A stretch of DNA of 64,000 bases from the NCBI GenBank assembly GCA_003973385.1, contig QNYK01000108.1, positions 1-64,000 on the forward strand, given 5' to 3'. Both the position numbers and the translations under genes were made by a program. Within the stretch, counting starts at the first letter, position 1, and every line of letters begins with the position of its first letter. The notes beneath the pieces were generated by a model. The model did not search any database and was not told the DNA's origin. It saw only the letters and a list, made by a program, of their open reading frames with translations. Source of the DNA: Bacillota bacterium (GTDB lineage: Bacteria; Planctomycetota; UBA8108; UBA1146). This document shows positions 1 to 8,459 of this stretch, one piece after another.

Positions 1-593
1 GGTGTCATCATATCTCCGACGCGAATCTCGTCGAGCCTGAGGATGTTGCGATAGAGTTCTCGTTCGTGTTCGGCAAGAGTCCCGTCAACTCCCGCCATGT
101 CAATCATCGCCTCGACCTCACCCCGTGAAACATGTTCTGTTGATTTGCTGCCGAACATTCTCGTCAGCGCGACGGTCAAGCCCATCACTGGCTTCATCAA
201 GGTGGTCAAGATGTGTAAGCATACGCCGACGAATCCCGACAGCTTTCGTGAATGCACTACGCCCAGAGTCTTCGGAATGATCTCGGCTCCGGTCAGGATC
301 AGAAAGGTGAAGAGAGCCGAGAATACTGCGACCCACGCGGGATACTCCTTGTGAACCAGGTATCCGGCGATCGAAGCTCCCATCGTGTTCGAGATGGTAT
401 TGAGGATCAGTACGGCACTGATCGCCTCGTTGAGTCGATTCTTCTTCAGATCCAGCAGCCAGCGGATGCCGGTGCCCCGTTTTCGGCGCTCTTCGAGGCT
501 CGGGATCGAGACAGAAAGCAGGGTCGCCTCGAGCAGAGAGCAGAGGAAAGAGACGCAGATGGTCAGCGAAACGACACTGAGGAGAAGGGTCAC
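1..593 (-). CDS. CNNM/CorC-type (DUF21-CBS) membrane protein, 5' part
   Basis: Partial gene: the 5' end lies at about 593 and the coding frame runs off the left edge. I translated it by hand because there is no ATG near the start. GTG at 593 is the likeliest start, and an in-frame stop lies a few codons upstream. The roughly 197 visible residues contain hydrophobic helices of the DUF21 domain, the signature GAEIIPKTLG, an acidic linker (EVEAMIDMAGVDGTL) and the opening of the CBS region with VGDMMTP. This is the CNNM/CorC/HlyC family, linked to divalent cation (Mg2+/Co2+) transport across the inner membrane. The substrate cannot be fixed from sequence. The gene is divergent from the flagellar run. 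Confidence 0.85.
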   Translation of the reverse strand, partial: MTLLLSVVSLTICVSFLCSLLEATLLSVSIPSLEERRKRGTGIRWLLDLKKNRLNEAISAVLILNTISNTMGASIAGYLVHKEYPAWVAVFSALFTFLILTGAEIIPKTLGVVHSRKLSGFVGVCLHILTTLMKPVMGLTVALTRMFGSKSTEHVSRGEVEAMIDMAGVDGTLAEHERELYRNILRLDEIRVGDMMT

Positions 594-1262
594 GGGCCAT
601 CCATCCAGGTGAATTGGGCGTTACAGGGCGCCATCATACCCGGTCTGGAGTGTCACCCAAAACGCTCCTCGCACCGGGTTCGAGCCCCGTTTGATGCTTA
701 TCGGAACCAACCAGTCTTTGCACTTTACACTTTATAAAGTATGTGTCAGGCTTCTGCCGGCCCCATGCCCGGGTTCTGTTTGCATTCGATCGCGAGTGCC
801 TCATCGAGTGGCACTCGTTGCTCGATTCTGGATGGCCGGGTGTGAGGTGACGATCGAGATGGGGGATTACAGGCCAATCCGGGTCATTCCGGAGCTTCTG
901 GCATGAACCCTGCACTGTCGATGTGAACGGCCCACTTCACCGGACTGTCCGGTGTCGCTGGGTCAGAGGGGAGAGCCGATGACACCTTCGACCCATGGCC
1001 AGCGACCCCGCACAAATATAATTTCGAGTCGAATCGGAATCTCGGGGACTGCGAATCTGCCGCCTGCGTTGGCACCGCAGCAGCAGTTGAGTTCGTTCAA
1101 TCCAGTTCCATCGCGCGAAGAACAATGGGTGGGAAATTGGCGATGCGATCCAACTGTCGGTGGCAGTTGCTCATCCCATGGGTGGAGTCGTTCACAACCA
1201 GCCTGTGTGCAAATCCAAGAGGTTGTGGCCCGGCAACTGGGCCAGGTCGGAAAGAGGGAGTC
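594..1262. other. Non-coding region between the CNNM gene and fliF
   Basis: About 670 bases with no convincing gene on either strand; the open frames here are short and lack family features. The region holds a sigma-54-like element at 899-914 and an AT-rich palindrome (actttataaagt) near 728-739. A short stretch near 680-695 resembles a tRNA T-arm but has no matching acceptor stem. It is probably the regulatory leader of the flagellar run together with the divergent promoter of the CNNM gene. Confidence 0.6.
899..914 (+). promoter_or_regulatory. Sigma-54-like promoter upstream of fliF
   Basis: TGGCATGAACCCTGCA matches the -24/-12 consensus TGGCACG-N4-TTGCA at all but two specified bases and has the invariant GG-N10-GC. 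It lies about 350 bases upstream of the fliF start on the same strand. RpoN control of hook-basal-body operons is well known in several phyla; its use here is an inference. Confidence 0.5.
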
Positions 1263-3188
1263 ATGGTGAATCAGGGTACGAGCCAGGGGATTGATGGTCC
1301 GCGACAGACCGGTGCTTCCATCGATCTGGTCAAGTTCTGGGATGGACTGGGATTTGGCGGCCGCGTCGGGGTGGGTTTTGCTCTCATCTTCGTGGTCGCA
1401 TTCATCTTCACTTCATCCTTGAAGCAAGATTGGATCGACATCTCGGTCGGTGATGTCGAACGTGACTTCGAACTCACCGAGATCCTCAAGGGCCATCAGA
1501 TCGAGTTTCGCTTCAGCGCCTCGGGTGGCCTCCAGGTGCCAAGCATCCGCGCTTCCGAGGTATTTTCTCTGCTCCATGCAAAGACAGCAACGGCGGAGCA
1601 AGCGGATCCATTTGACTGGATAAACCAGTCTGGATCGCTGATCGACAGTGCCAGGCAGCGTGAACAGCGCTGGGAACGGTCGCAGATCGAGCAACTCGAG
1701 GCGGACCTTTCTCGCCTCGAGGGGATCCACTCCGTGAGTGTGACACCCAATCGATCGAGCGGAGCATCGGTCATCGCATCGAGCCGCAAGATTACCGGCG
1801 TCAGCGTTCAGGTCGAACTCGACCTCGACCTGAGGCCTTCCGGACTCAGTCACTCGATGGCCAGATCGATCGCATTGCATGTTTCCGGGGCATACGGGGT
1901 GGCCAAGGAGAAGGTCATCATCACGGATACCACCGGTAATTACTACGATCTCGACAATCCACAGGTGACAGCTGGGGATGTCCTGGAGAAGAAGAAAATC
2001 GTCGAACAATACGTGGTTCGTTACCTTTCGGCGATATTTGATCCGGAGATGTATCGTGTGATCGTCGATGTGAGTCTGGCCAGCCCGGTATTCGAGACGG
2101 TCGAGAAGTCAGGTTACATCCCGGGCCATCCACCCATCGTTCCGGGCATCTACGATCTCCAGGAGCAGGTGGCCACCTACTCACCAATTTCGGCACAGTT
2201 TGCAGATTCAGTAGTGACCCGAGCTACAGCTCAGCAGATTCCAGGCCGTACAGTAGCGGATCCCGAAATCGCAGGTGTTGAAGAAGTGGCTGTCACCGTG
2301 ATGTTGGATCGTCAAGGTGCCATCGCCAGAGCCAGCGCCGGTAGGGGCGCTGAAGCAACCAACGGGCAAAGAAATGTGGCGCAGCTTCTCCGTGAGTTCA
2401 CCGCCATGATCGTCGATGGTCTCGAATCTCATCTCCGGATTCATGTCGGAAGCGATTCCGTGATCGAGGCCAGAGTGCTTCCAGTGAACTTCAAGGGTGT
2501 GCTCTCGACGGTGCAGCCTGCCATGGTTCAGCGATCCGTCACCGATGAATTCGCAGGATACCCCTTCTCCTTCTATTTCCTGATCTGCGGGGGGATGCTG
2601 GCAGTATTCTGGGTATTCCGCCATGGACCCAGAGACTCGATCGTAGAACCTGCGATTACAGGGTTCGGGTCGGCGAGGTTCTCCCAGGACAGGGTGCGTG
2701 AAAGTGTCAATTCGATCTTCGAGGAGTGTGAAACCTCCATCACCGATAAAGCGATCGAGCAGATCTGTAACCTCGATGTGCCCGAAACTGTCGAGGTTCT
2801 TCGGCATGTCATCTCGCACGATGAGGGTGAGCTACCCGGGTGCTCCGTGCTGGCACTCCTGGTACTCGATCAAAGCACAACCAGAGCCGAGATCTTCGAC
2901 TACATGAATCCTGAGGAGTTGTCGGCTCTGTCGGGGATGATCTGCGAAGTCGAAGCGGTCAATCAAGAAAAGCTCGCAGATGCTCTGGCGGTACTGGAGC
3001 TCTTCCAGGGATTTGCATCCGACTCCAACTCGCCAGGAGGAGTCCCTTCTGCCATCGGTGTGATCCCCACTCAACTAGAAATCCAGCGATCCGTGATCGA
3101 CGACATCCGATCCAATGATGCGAAACTGGCAGATCTGATAGAGGGCAACCGAAGCGACTCCAGTTCAAGGGAGGTTCAATCGTCATGA
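1263..3188 (+). CDS. fliF: Flagellar MS-ring protein FliF with FliG_N-like C-terminal tail
   Basis: Builds the MS ring in the inner membrane, the base for the C ring and export gate. The ATG at 1263 follows GAGGGAG; the frame is open upstream but that part looks non-coding. The 641 residues comprise a first membrane helix (about 34-52), the YscJ/FliF ring-building region (including LEADLSRLEGIHSVSV), a periplasmic section and a second membrane helix (about 434-456). About 185 cytoplasmic residues follow, longer than the usual tail. Residues about 525-585, including YMNPEELSALSG, resemble the FliG N-terminal domain. No separate fliG follows. The stop overlaps the fliH start by 4 bases. Confidence 0.9.
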   Translation: MVNQGTSQGIDGPRQTGASIDLVKFWDGLGFGGRVGVGFALIFVVAFIFTSSLKQDWIDISVGDVERDFELTEILKGHQIEFRFSASGGLQVPSIRASEVFSLLHAKTATAEQADPFDWINQSGSLIDSARQREQRWERSQIEQLEADLSRLEGIHSVSVTPNRSSGASVIASSRKITGVSVQVELDLDLRPSGLSHSMARSIALHVSGAYGVAKEKVIITDTTGNYYDLDNPQVTAGDVLEKKKIVEQYVVRYLSAIFDPEMYRVIVDVSLASPVFETVEKSGYIPGHPPIVPGIYDLQEQVATYSPISAQFADSVVTRATAQQIPGRTVADPEIAGVEEVAVTVMLDRQGAIARASAGRGAEATNGQRNVAQLLREFTAMIVDGLESHLRIHVGSDSVIEARVLPVNFKGVLSTVQPAMVQRSVTDEFAGYPFSFYFLICGGMLAVFWVFRHGPRDSIVEPAITGFGSARFSQDRVRESVNSIFEECETSITDKAIEQICNLDVPETVEVLRHVISHDEGELPGCSVLALLVLDQSTTRAEIFDYMNPEELSALSGMICEVEAVNQEKLADALAVLELFQGFASDSNSPGGVPSAIGVIPTQLEIQRSVIDDIRSNDAKLADLIEGNRSDSSSREVQSS

Positions 3189-4000
3189 ACGATGAAGTGT
3201 TTTCGCCACCACAGGAGGGCCCAACGGAGTTCAGTCGATCTCAAGAGGAGGCACGTCTGCGCCTGGAAGCACTACAGATTGCCTACCAGCAACTGATGCA
3301 GAAGTTGCTCGCCGATGGCCAAAAGTCCGTTGCGGCGATCGAGCAGACGAACGCGGATATCGAGCAGGCGAAGGAGTATTCGCTGGCCAAGATCGAGGTG
3401 CTCAGTGACGAGGCCAGGTCTGCAGCTTGTGAACAAGGTCTGGAGGACGGTCGCAAGCAGGGCTTCGAGGCGGGCCATGCCGAGGGGGTTCAGATGGGCC
3501 TCGAGGAAGGCCGCCGTGTATTTGCACAGAGCGTCGAACAGAAGGCCCGTGAACTGGTTTCCCAGCAGTGCGAAACCTTGCCACAAACACTGGCCGCCGC
3601 CATCGAGGAGTTTTCTCGATGCTGGAAAGACACGATAGAAGAAACACGGCGTGACACCGTGAAATTAGCCCGTGGGATCGCTCAAAGGGTGCTCCGTCGC
3701 GAGATCGAGGACTTGCCATCGGTGGTAGTAGAAAACATCGAACTTGCAGTGCAGAGAATCGGTGATCGATGTCAGATCGTCGTCGAGGTCAACCCTGCAG
3801 ACCTCACTGCTGTTGTCCAGTTCCTTCCGATTCTAGGACAGAAGTTTGAAGGTGCAGAGGGTGCCGAGATTGTAGGTGAAGAGTCCATCACGCGCGGCGG
3901 CTGCCGAGTTCGCAGTCGCTCAGCGAGTGTGGATCTGACGATGGAAACGCAATTGGATCTGATCGAATCGGCACTGATCAAGGATACCCAGGAGAATTGA
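3185..4000 (+). CDS. fliH: Flagellar export ATPase regulator FliH
   Basis: FliH binds and restrains the FliI ATPase and tethers it to the export gate and C ring. The 271-residue protein has a charged coiled N-terminal half, then a glycine-spaced helix at about 81-110 (EQGLEDGRKQGFEAGHAEG and onward). That is the GxxxG-type repeat typical of FliH/YscL. The C-terminal half matches the FliI-binding region. The ATG overlaps the fliF stop (ATGA), and fliI begins at its own stop codon, so translational coupling on both sides is likely. Confidence 0.9.
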   Translation: MNDEVFSPPQEGPTEFSRSQEEARLRLEALQIAYQQLMQKLLADGQKSVAAIEQTNADIEQAKEYSLAKIEVLSDEARSAACEQGLEDGRKQGFEAGHAEGVQMGLEEGRRVFAQSVEQKARELVSQQCETLPQTLAAAIEEFSRCWKDTIEETRRDTVKLARGIAQRVLRREIEDLPSVVVENIELAVQRIGDRCQIVVEVNPADLTAVVQFLPILGQKFEGAEGAEIVGEESITRGGCRVRSRSASVDLTMETQLDLIESALIKDTQEN

Positions 4001-5322
4001 TGAATTTCATCGAAGCACTCGAGTCACTGAATACGGGTCAGATGGTGAGGGTGCGCGGCACAGTTGCTCGCGTTACAGGAGTGATCGTCGAGGCGCAAGG
4101 TCTGTCACTTCCAGTGGGCGCTGAGTGCACCATCCGGACTCGAGAAGGTGATCAGGTGGTGGCAGAGGTGATCGGGTTCTCCGGCGATAGGTGCCACTTG
4201 CTTCCCGAGTCGGGCATCTCAGGAATCGCTCCTCAAGATGTAGTGATTCACGACGGAGAAAAGCCCAGCGTCGAGGTTTCTCACCAGTTGCTGGGGCGCG
4301 TTATCAATGCAAGGGGGATCCCCATCGATGGAATGGGACCTGTTCCCTGTGGTGAGAAGATGCCAATCCATGCAGATCCAATTCCGGCGCTTGAGCGTCA
4401 GAAGATTGACCGTGCAGTCCACACGGGTGTACGCGCGTTTGACTCGATCCTGACCGTGGGAGTGGGTCAGCGCCTGGGGATCTTCTCGGGAAGTGGTGTC
4501 GGCAAATCGACCCTGCTCGGAATGATAGCAAGGAACACCGAACTGCCGATCAGGGTGATCGCGCTGGTCGGAGAACGAGGACGCGAGGTCCGAGAGTTCA
4601 TCGATCGAGACCTCGGGCCTGAAGGCCTTGCTCGAAGCGTTGTTGTGGTTGCGACAGGAGATGAAGCCGCAGTGATGAGACTGAGGGCAGCCAAGGTTGC
4701 GACCTCCATCGCGGAGTGGTTCAGGGATCAGGGAAATGATGTTCTGTTGCTGGTGGACTCCATCACGAGAGTGGCTCTTGCTCAGCGAGAAGTTGGTCTG
4801 TGCGCCGGGGAGCCTCCCACCACCCGGGGATACACACCCAGCGTCTTCGGCATGCTGCCACGGCTTCTCGAGCGAACTGGACCTGGCAAGGTTGGAAGCA
4901 TCACCGCGTTTTATTCTGTCCTGGTCGAAGGGGATGACCTGCACGATCCGATAGGGGATGCGGTAAGAGGGATTCTCGATGGGCAGATCTGGTTGAGTAG
5001 AGATCTTGCGAACCGGGGCTGGTTCCCACCGGTAGACCCCTGTGCCAGCACCAGCAGGGCGATGAGTTCCGTGGTCGATCCTGAGCATCTCCTCGGTGCT
5101 CGCTCGCTGGTTGAACTGGTGGCGACACACCGGGAGATCGAGGACATGGTGCGTCTCGGTGCGTATGTCCGCGGTCAGGATCAGAGGTCCGATGCCGCTC
5201 TCGATGCGATGCCATCCATCGAGGAGTTATTGCGTCAATTGCCTTCAGAAAAGAGTGAGTTCGAGCTCACCAGGAAGCGCCTGATCGATATCACCAGTAA
5301 CTCCAGCAAGGAGGTTGCCTGA
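4000..5322 (+). CDS. fliI: Flagellum-specific export ATPase FliI
   Basis: Hydrolyses ATP to unload chaperone-substrate complexes at the flagellar type III export gate. The protein is 440 residues, normal for the family. An F1-beta-like N-terminal domain is followed by Walker A GSGVGKST (about 164-171), the signature ALVGERGREVREF and a Walker B strand VLLLVD (about 248-253) followed by SITRVALAQREVG. I chose ATG at 4000, six bases after GGAG, over an in-frame TTG one codon earlier. It overlaps the fliH stop by one base and the fliJ start by one base. Confidence 0.95.
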   Translation: MNFIEALESLNTGQMVRVRGTVARVTGVIVEAQGLSLPVGAECTIRTREGDQVVAEVIGFSGDRCHLLPESGISGIAPQDVVIHDGEKPSVEVSHQLLGRVINARGIPIDGMGPVPCGEKMPIHADPIPALERQKIDRAVHTGVRAFDSILTVGVGQRLGIFSGSGVGKSTLLGMIARNTELPIRVIALVGERGREVREFIDRDLGPEGLARSVVVVATGDEAAVMRLRAAKVATSIAEWFRDQGNDVLLLVDSITRVALAQREVGLCAGEPPTTRGYTPSVFGMLPRLLERTGPGKVGSITAFYSVLVEGDDLHDPIGDAVRGILDGQIWLSRDLANRGWFPPVDPCASTSRAMSSVVDPEHLLGARSLVELVATHREIEDMVRLGAYVRGQDQRSDAALDAMPSIEELLRQLPSEKSEFELTRKRLIDITSNSSKEVA

Positions 5323-5780
5323 TGTCGACCGAAGAATTTCGACTCGATGCGCTGCTCAAATTGCGAAAGAAAGAAGCCAATCTGCAACAAGGAAAAATGA
5401 ATGCTTGCATCCGGAGACTGGAAGAACAGCACCAGGAAATGGACAGAACCAACCAGGAATACAACGCGGTGGTCACTCTCCTCCGGGAGGAGGATCAGAT
5501 CGGAGCGACCCTCTCGGAACTGATGGTTCATCGCAGATATCTCGAACGGATGAGAGATCTGGCGAAGCAGCAGGGGGAACTCTCGGATGCATTGGCAGCG
5601 GATCTTGAACAGGTTCGAGGTCATGTCATCGAGGCCATCCAACGATGTCGTGCGGTCGAAAAATTGAAGGAACGGTTTGTTGAGCGGGAATCAGAACGTG
5701 CCGAACGAAGCGAGCAGCGCTTCGTCGATGCCGAGACCAGCGCTCGGTTTGCGGCGGTGATCCAGGCGGAATCAGCCTGA
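5322..5780 (+). CDS. fliJ: Flagellar export chaperone/stalk protein FliJ
   Basis: FliJ is the gamma-like central stalk of the export ATPase. This 152-residue protein is almost wholly charged helix with heptad spacing, as expected for a two-stranded coiled coil, and has no membrane segment. Sequence conservation in this family is weak, so the call relies on size, composition and its position directly after fliI (one-base overlap, TGATG). The following 55 bases separate it from fliO. Confidence 0.8.
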   Translation: MSTEEFRLDALLKLRKKEANLQQGKMNACIRRLEEQHQEMDRTNQEYNAVVTLLREEDQIGATLSELMVHRRYLERMRDLAKQQGELSDALAADLEQVRGHVIEAIQRCRAVEKLKERFVERESERAERSEQRFVDAETSARFAAVIQAESA

Positions 5781-5835
5781 CAGGGGCAGAGTCCTGCTCA
5801 GTAGCGAGCGGAACACAGTGGAAGGGAAACCAGCG

Positions 5836-6501
5836 ATGGAAAATCTCCGGAGTCGAAAAAGAAATGAACTCCGCTGGGTGAGAACAGTGGTGCTGTTGGC
5901 ATTGTTGGTGATCGTGGTCACCACATTCATCGATGCACAACAGTTTCCGGTTCCGAAAACAGCAACCAATAGTGATGTGTCAGGAACTCCTGTGCCAGAC
6001 GAGCGTTTTGCCAATGGCGGCGTCATTGCTGCTGCAAGTTCCGGCAGTTCCTCTGCGCCATGGAAAACAATTCAGGCACTTGGGGCAATTCTCGTCATCA
6101 CAGGAGTGGGAATCGGTGGGTACATATTGATTCGTAAATATGCGCCAGGAGCGATTCCGGGGACGGATTCTCGCATGAAGGTTCTGATGCGGATGCCCAT
6201 CGGGAATCGCCAAAGCATCATCATCCTTCGGGTAGGTGACAGGGTGCTTGTTGTGGGCGCTTCCTCCGGCGGCATGAAGTGCCTCAGCGAGATCACCGAT
6301 CAACATGAAGTTGAAAACCTCAGCTACGGTGTGGAGTTCTCACGGGAACGGAGAAAAGTAAACGAATTGGTAGATAGCGAGGATCTCGGCGACTTTGTCG
6401 AGGACGATGAGAAAACCAGCGATGTGCAACATGAGATCGAGTGGCTTCGTGACCGCCTGGATGGTTACGGAGAGAAGGTCGAAGGAAAGGTGCGTACGTG
6501 A
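5836..6501 (+). CDS. fliO: Flagellar export assembly protein FliO
   Basis: FliO helps assemble the FliP pentamer of the export gate. The 221-residue product has an N-terminal hydrophobic stretch (about 14-33) that may be a signal peptide, a second membrane helix (about 79-101) and a cytoplasmic domain with MPIGNRQSIIILRVGDRVLVVG, typical of FliO/FliZ. ATG at 5836 after AAGGG is preferred; an in-frame GTG lies at 5818. The acidic tail is longer than usual. The stop overlaps the GTG of fliP. Confidence 0.85.
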   Translation: MENLRSRKRNELRWVRTVVLLALLVIVVTTFIDAQQFPVPKTATNSDVSGTPVPDERFANGGVIAAASSGSSSAPWKTIQALGAILVITGVGIGGYILIRKYAPGAIPGTDSRMKVLMRMPIGNRQSIIILRVGDRVLVVGASSGGMKCLSEITDQHEVENLSYGVEFSRERRKVNELVDSEDLGDFVEDDEKTSDVQHEIEWLRDRLDGYGEKVEGKVRT

Positions 6502-7343
6502 TCAACGTCCGGCGTTCACTGATTCTGGGAGTCCTCGTGGCGTTTGCGATCTTGTTCATCGCAGCGCCGGAAGCGATGGCGAACGCCGATGATGGTGCAG
6601 AGGTAGGAATCATCGATCGTATTCTGAGTGGATCTCCGGGCGATGTAGATGTTTCTATCAAGTTGATCTTGCTGACAACAGTTCTCGCCATAGCACCGGC
6701 ACTGTTGATGCTGACGACCTGCTTTACGCGAATCATCGTGGTGTTGGGATTTGTCAGGCGAGCCATTGGCACCCAGGATTCGCCACCCAACCAGGTTCTC
6801 GTGGGACTCGCCTTCCTGCTCACGCTGGCAGTGATGGGGCCGGTCTGGAGCGATATCTACACCAATGCGATCCAGCCCTATGCAGACCAGACTCCGATGC
6901 CGACCACCGGGAAGGTGCCTACAGGGGAAGAAGCGTACGCTTACGCAGATTCGAAGATGCGGGAGTTCATGTACCACGCCATCGACGAGGGTGACCTGCT
7001 CTTGATGGCCAGGGTAGGCGCAGCAAAAACTGTCGAGGAACAATACGAGGAAGACGGGATCATCAGCGCTGAATTCGTCGATTCATTACCGACCACGGTG
7101 ATCATCCCGGCGTTTGTCCTCAGCGAGCTGAGGCGAGCCTTCGAGATGGGATTCATGATCTACATCCCATTTGTCGTCATCGACCTGGTGGTCTCCGCAT
7201 TGCTGGTCTCGATGGGGATGTTGATGCTTCCACCGGTGGTTGTGTCGCTCCCCTTCAAGGTGCTGGTTTTCGTGCTGGTGGACGGTTGGGGACTGGTAGT
7301 CGAGCAGCTGTTGTTCTCCTCGATGGTGACGGTGACCGGATGA
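6498..7343 (+). CDS. fliP: Flagellar export gate protein FliP
   Basis: Forms the core pore of the export gate with FliQ and FliR. The 281 residues include a cleavable-looking signal sequence (LFIAAPEAMA) and conserved family stretches TTCFTRIIVVLGFVRRAIGT, SPPNQVLVGLAFLLT and, after a periplasmic loop, AFVLSELRRAFEMGFMIYIP and the SMGMLMLPP helix. The start is GTG at 6498 inside the fliO stop (GTGA), after GGAAAGG. The stop overlaps the fliQ ATG. Confidence 0.96.
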   Translation: MINVRRSLILGVLVAFAILFIAAPEAMANADDGAEVGIIDRILSGSPGDVDVSIKLILLTTVLAIAPALLMLTTCFTRIIVVLGFVRRAIGTQDSPPNQVLVGLAFLLTLAVMGPVWSDIYTNAIQPYADQTPMPTTGKVPTGEEAYAYADSKMREFMYHAIDEGDLLLMARVGAAKTVEEQYEEDGIISAEFVDSLPTTVIIPAFVLSELRRAFEMGFMIYIPFVVIDLVVSALLVSMGMLMLPPVVVSLPFKVLVFVLVDGWGLVVEQLLFSSMVTVTG

Positions 7344-7618
7344 CCCGATTAGATGTAGCACTGGATTTCCTCCAGCAGGCGTTGCTCGTTGCACTGCAAC
7401 TGTCGGTGCCAATATTGTTGGTGATGATGATTGTCGGAATTGCCGTGAGTCTCATCCAGGCAATGACTCACCTACAGGATCAAACTCTCACCTTCGTTCC
7501 GAAGATCCTTGCCGTCGCCATGGCTCTGTTACTGCTGATGCCACTGCTATTGGGATGGGCGACCGAGTTCACCAGGGAAATGATCCAGGCCTCCGCCGTC
7601 GCGCTGGGTGGGGGGTGA
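7340..7618 (+). CDS. fliQ: Flagellar export gate protein FliQ
   Basis: A 92-residue, two-helix membrane protein packing around the FliP/FliR core. It shows the family pattern of an amphipathic N-terminus, a first helix (PILLVMMIVGIAVSLIQ), a loop TQ/THLQDQTLTFVPK and a second helix. ATG at 7340 overlaps the fliP stop by 4 bases. The frame is open upstream inside fliP but that extension has no family match. Confidence 0.95.
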   Translation: MTRLDVALDFLQQALLVALQLSVPILLVMMIVGIAVSLIQAMTHLQDQTLTFVPKILAVAMALLLLMPLLLGWATEFTREMIQASAVALGGG

Positions 7619-7624
7619 TCCAGG

Positions 7625-8458
7625 ATGGCTGAGCTTTTCGAATACTCCATCTCCTCATGGACCGGCTGGTTCCTCGTATTCATGAGGATCTCGGGAGCGA
7701 TGATGGTGCTTCCCATCTTCTCTTCTCGCACTATTCCTGCCCGGATCAAGGCCGCGATTGCGGCGCTGATCGCGCTCTGCGTGGCGCCACTGGCCATCGC
7801 AGATCCTTCCGGAACCGGCGCCAGGGAGATGGGGGAGTTGATGGCGACACCGCTGGTTGGCGCCGTCTCCATCTGTGGTGAGCTGGCTCTTGGCTGGGTC
7901 CTGGGCGCCACTGCAGCGGTATTGATGTGGGGCGCGCACCTCGGAGGACAGTTGATTGGACAGGATTCTGGGCTGGCGTTTGGTCAGGTGGTCGACCCCA
8001 CGACCGGGCAAGCGACGGCTCCGACGGCGACATTGATGATGATTTTCGCAGGACTTGCTTTTCTGGCACTGGAAGGTCATCGGCTGGTGATCCTGGCGCT
8101 GTGCGGCTCCTTCGATGCCGTTCCTCCCGGATCCATCGGCAATATCCTGATACACGGGGTTCCCCTCACCACCGCTGCTCGCATCACGAGCGAGATCGGC
8201 TCGCAAACCTGGATGCTTGGACTTCAGATCGCTTTCCCGGCCAGTATCGCGCTGCTGGTGACGACCTTGGGCCTCGGTTTGATGGCCCGGATGATTCCCG
8301 AGATGAATGTGTTTGCGGTTGGCTTTGCAGTGCGTACAGGGGTTGGAATGCTGGCCCTCTTCATGACACTTCCCTTCATCGCTGATCTGTTTGGTGCTGT
8401 CGTCTCAACGGGCCTCCAGGGATCGCAGATGATCCTCAATGGACTCGGAGGGAACTGA
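7625..8458 (+). CDS. fliR: Flagellar export gate protein FliR
   Basis: A 277-residue polytopic membrane protein that completes the FliP5-Q4-R1 export core. Visible family features are the N-terminal FMRISGAMMVLPIFSSRTIP, the GLAFGQVVDPTTGQ segment and the C-terminal LGLMARMIPEMNVFAVGF. Length and order are normal. ATG at 7625 lies 6 bases after the fliQ stop. It ends one base before the preferred flhB GTG start. Confidence 0.95.
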   Translation: MAELFEYSISSWTGWFLVFMRISGAMMVLPIFSSRTIPARIKAAIAALIALCVAPLAIADPSGTGAREMGELMATPLVGAVSICGELALGWVLGATAAVLMWGAHLGGQLIGQDSGLAFGQVVDPTTGQATAPTATLMMIFAGLAFLALEGHRLVILALCGSFDAVPPGSIGNILIHGVPLTTAARITSEIGSQTWMLGLQIAFPASIALLVTTLGLGLMARMIPEMNVFAVGFAVRTGVGMLALFMTLPFIADLFGAVVSTGLQGSQMILNGLGGN

Positions 8459-8459
8459 A

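Noticed and set aside
675-700. tRNA T-arm-like stretch CGGGTTCGAGCCCCG
   Set aside because: No acceptor stem complementary to the downstream bases, no D-arm or anticodon arm upstream, and no CCA at the right distance.
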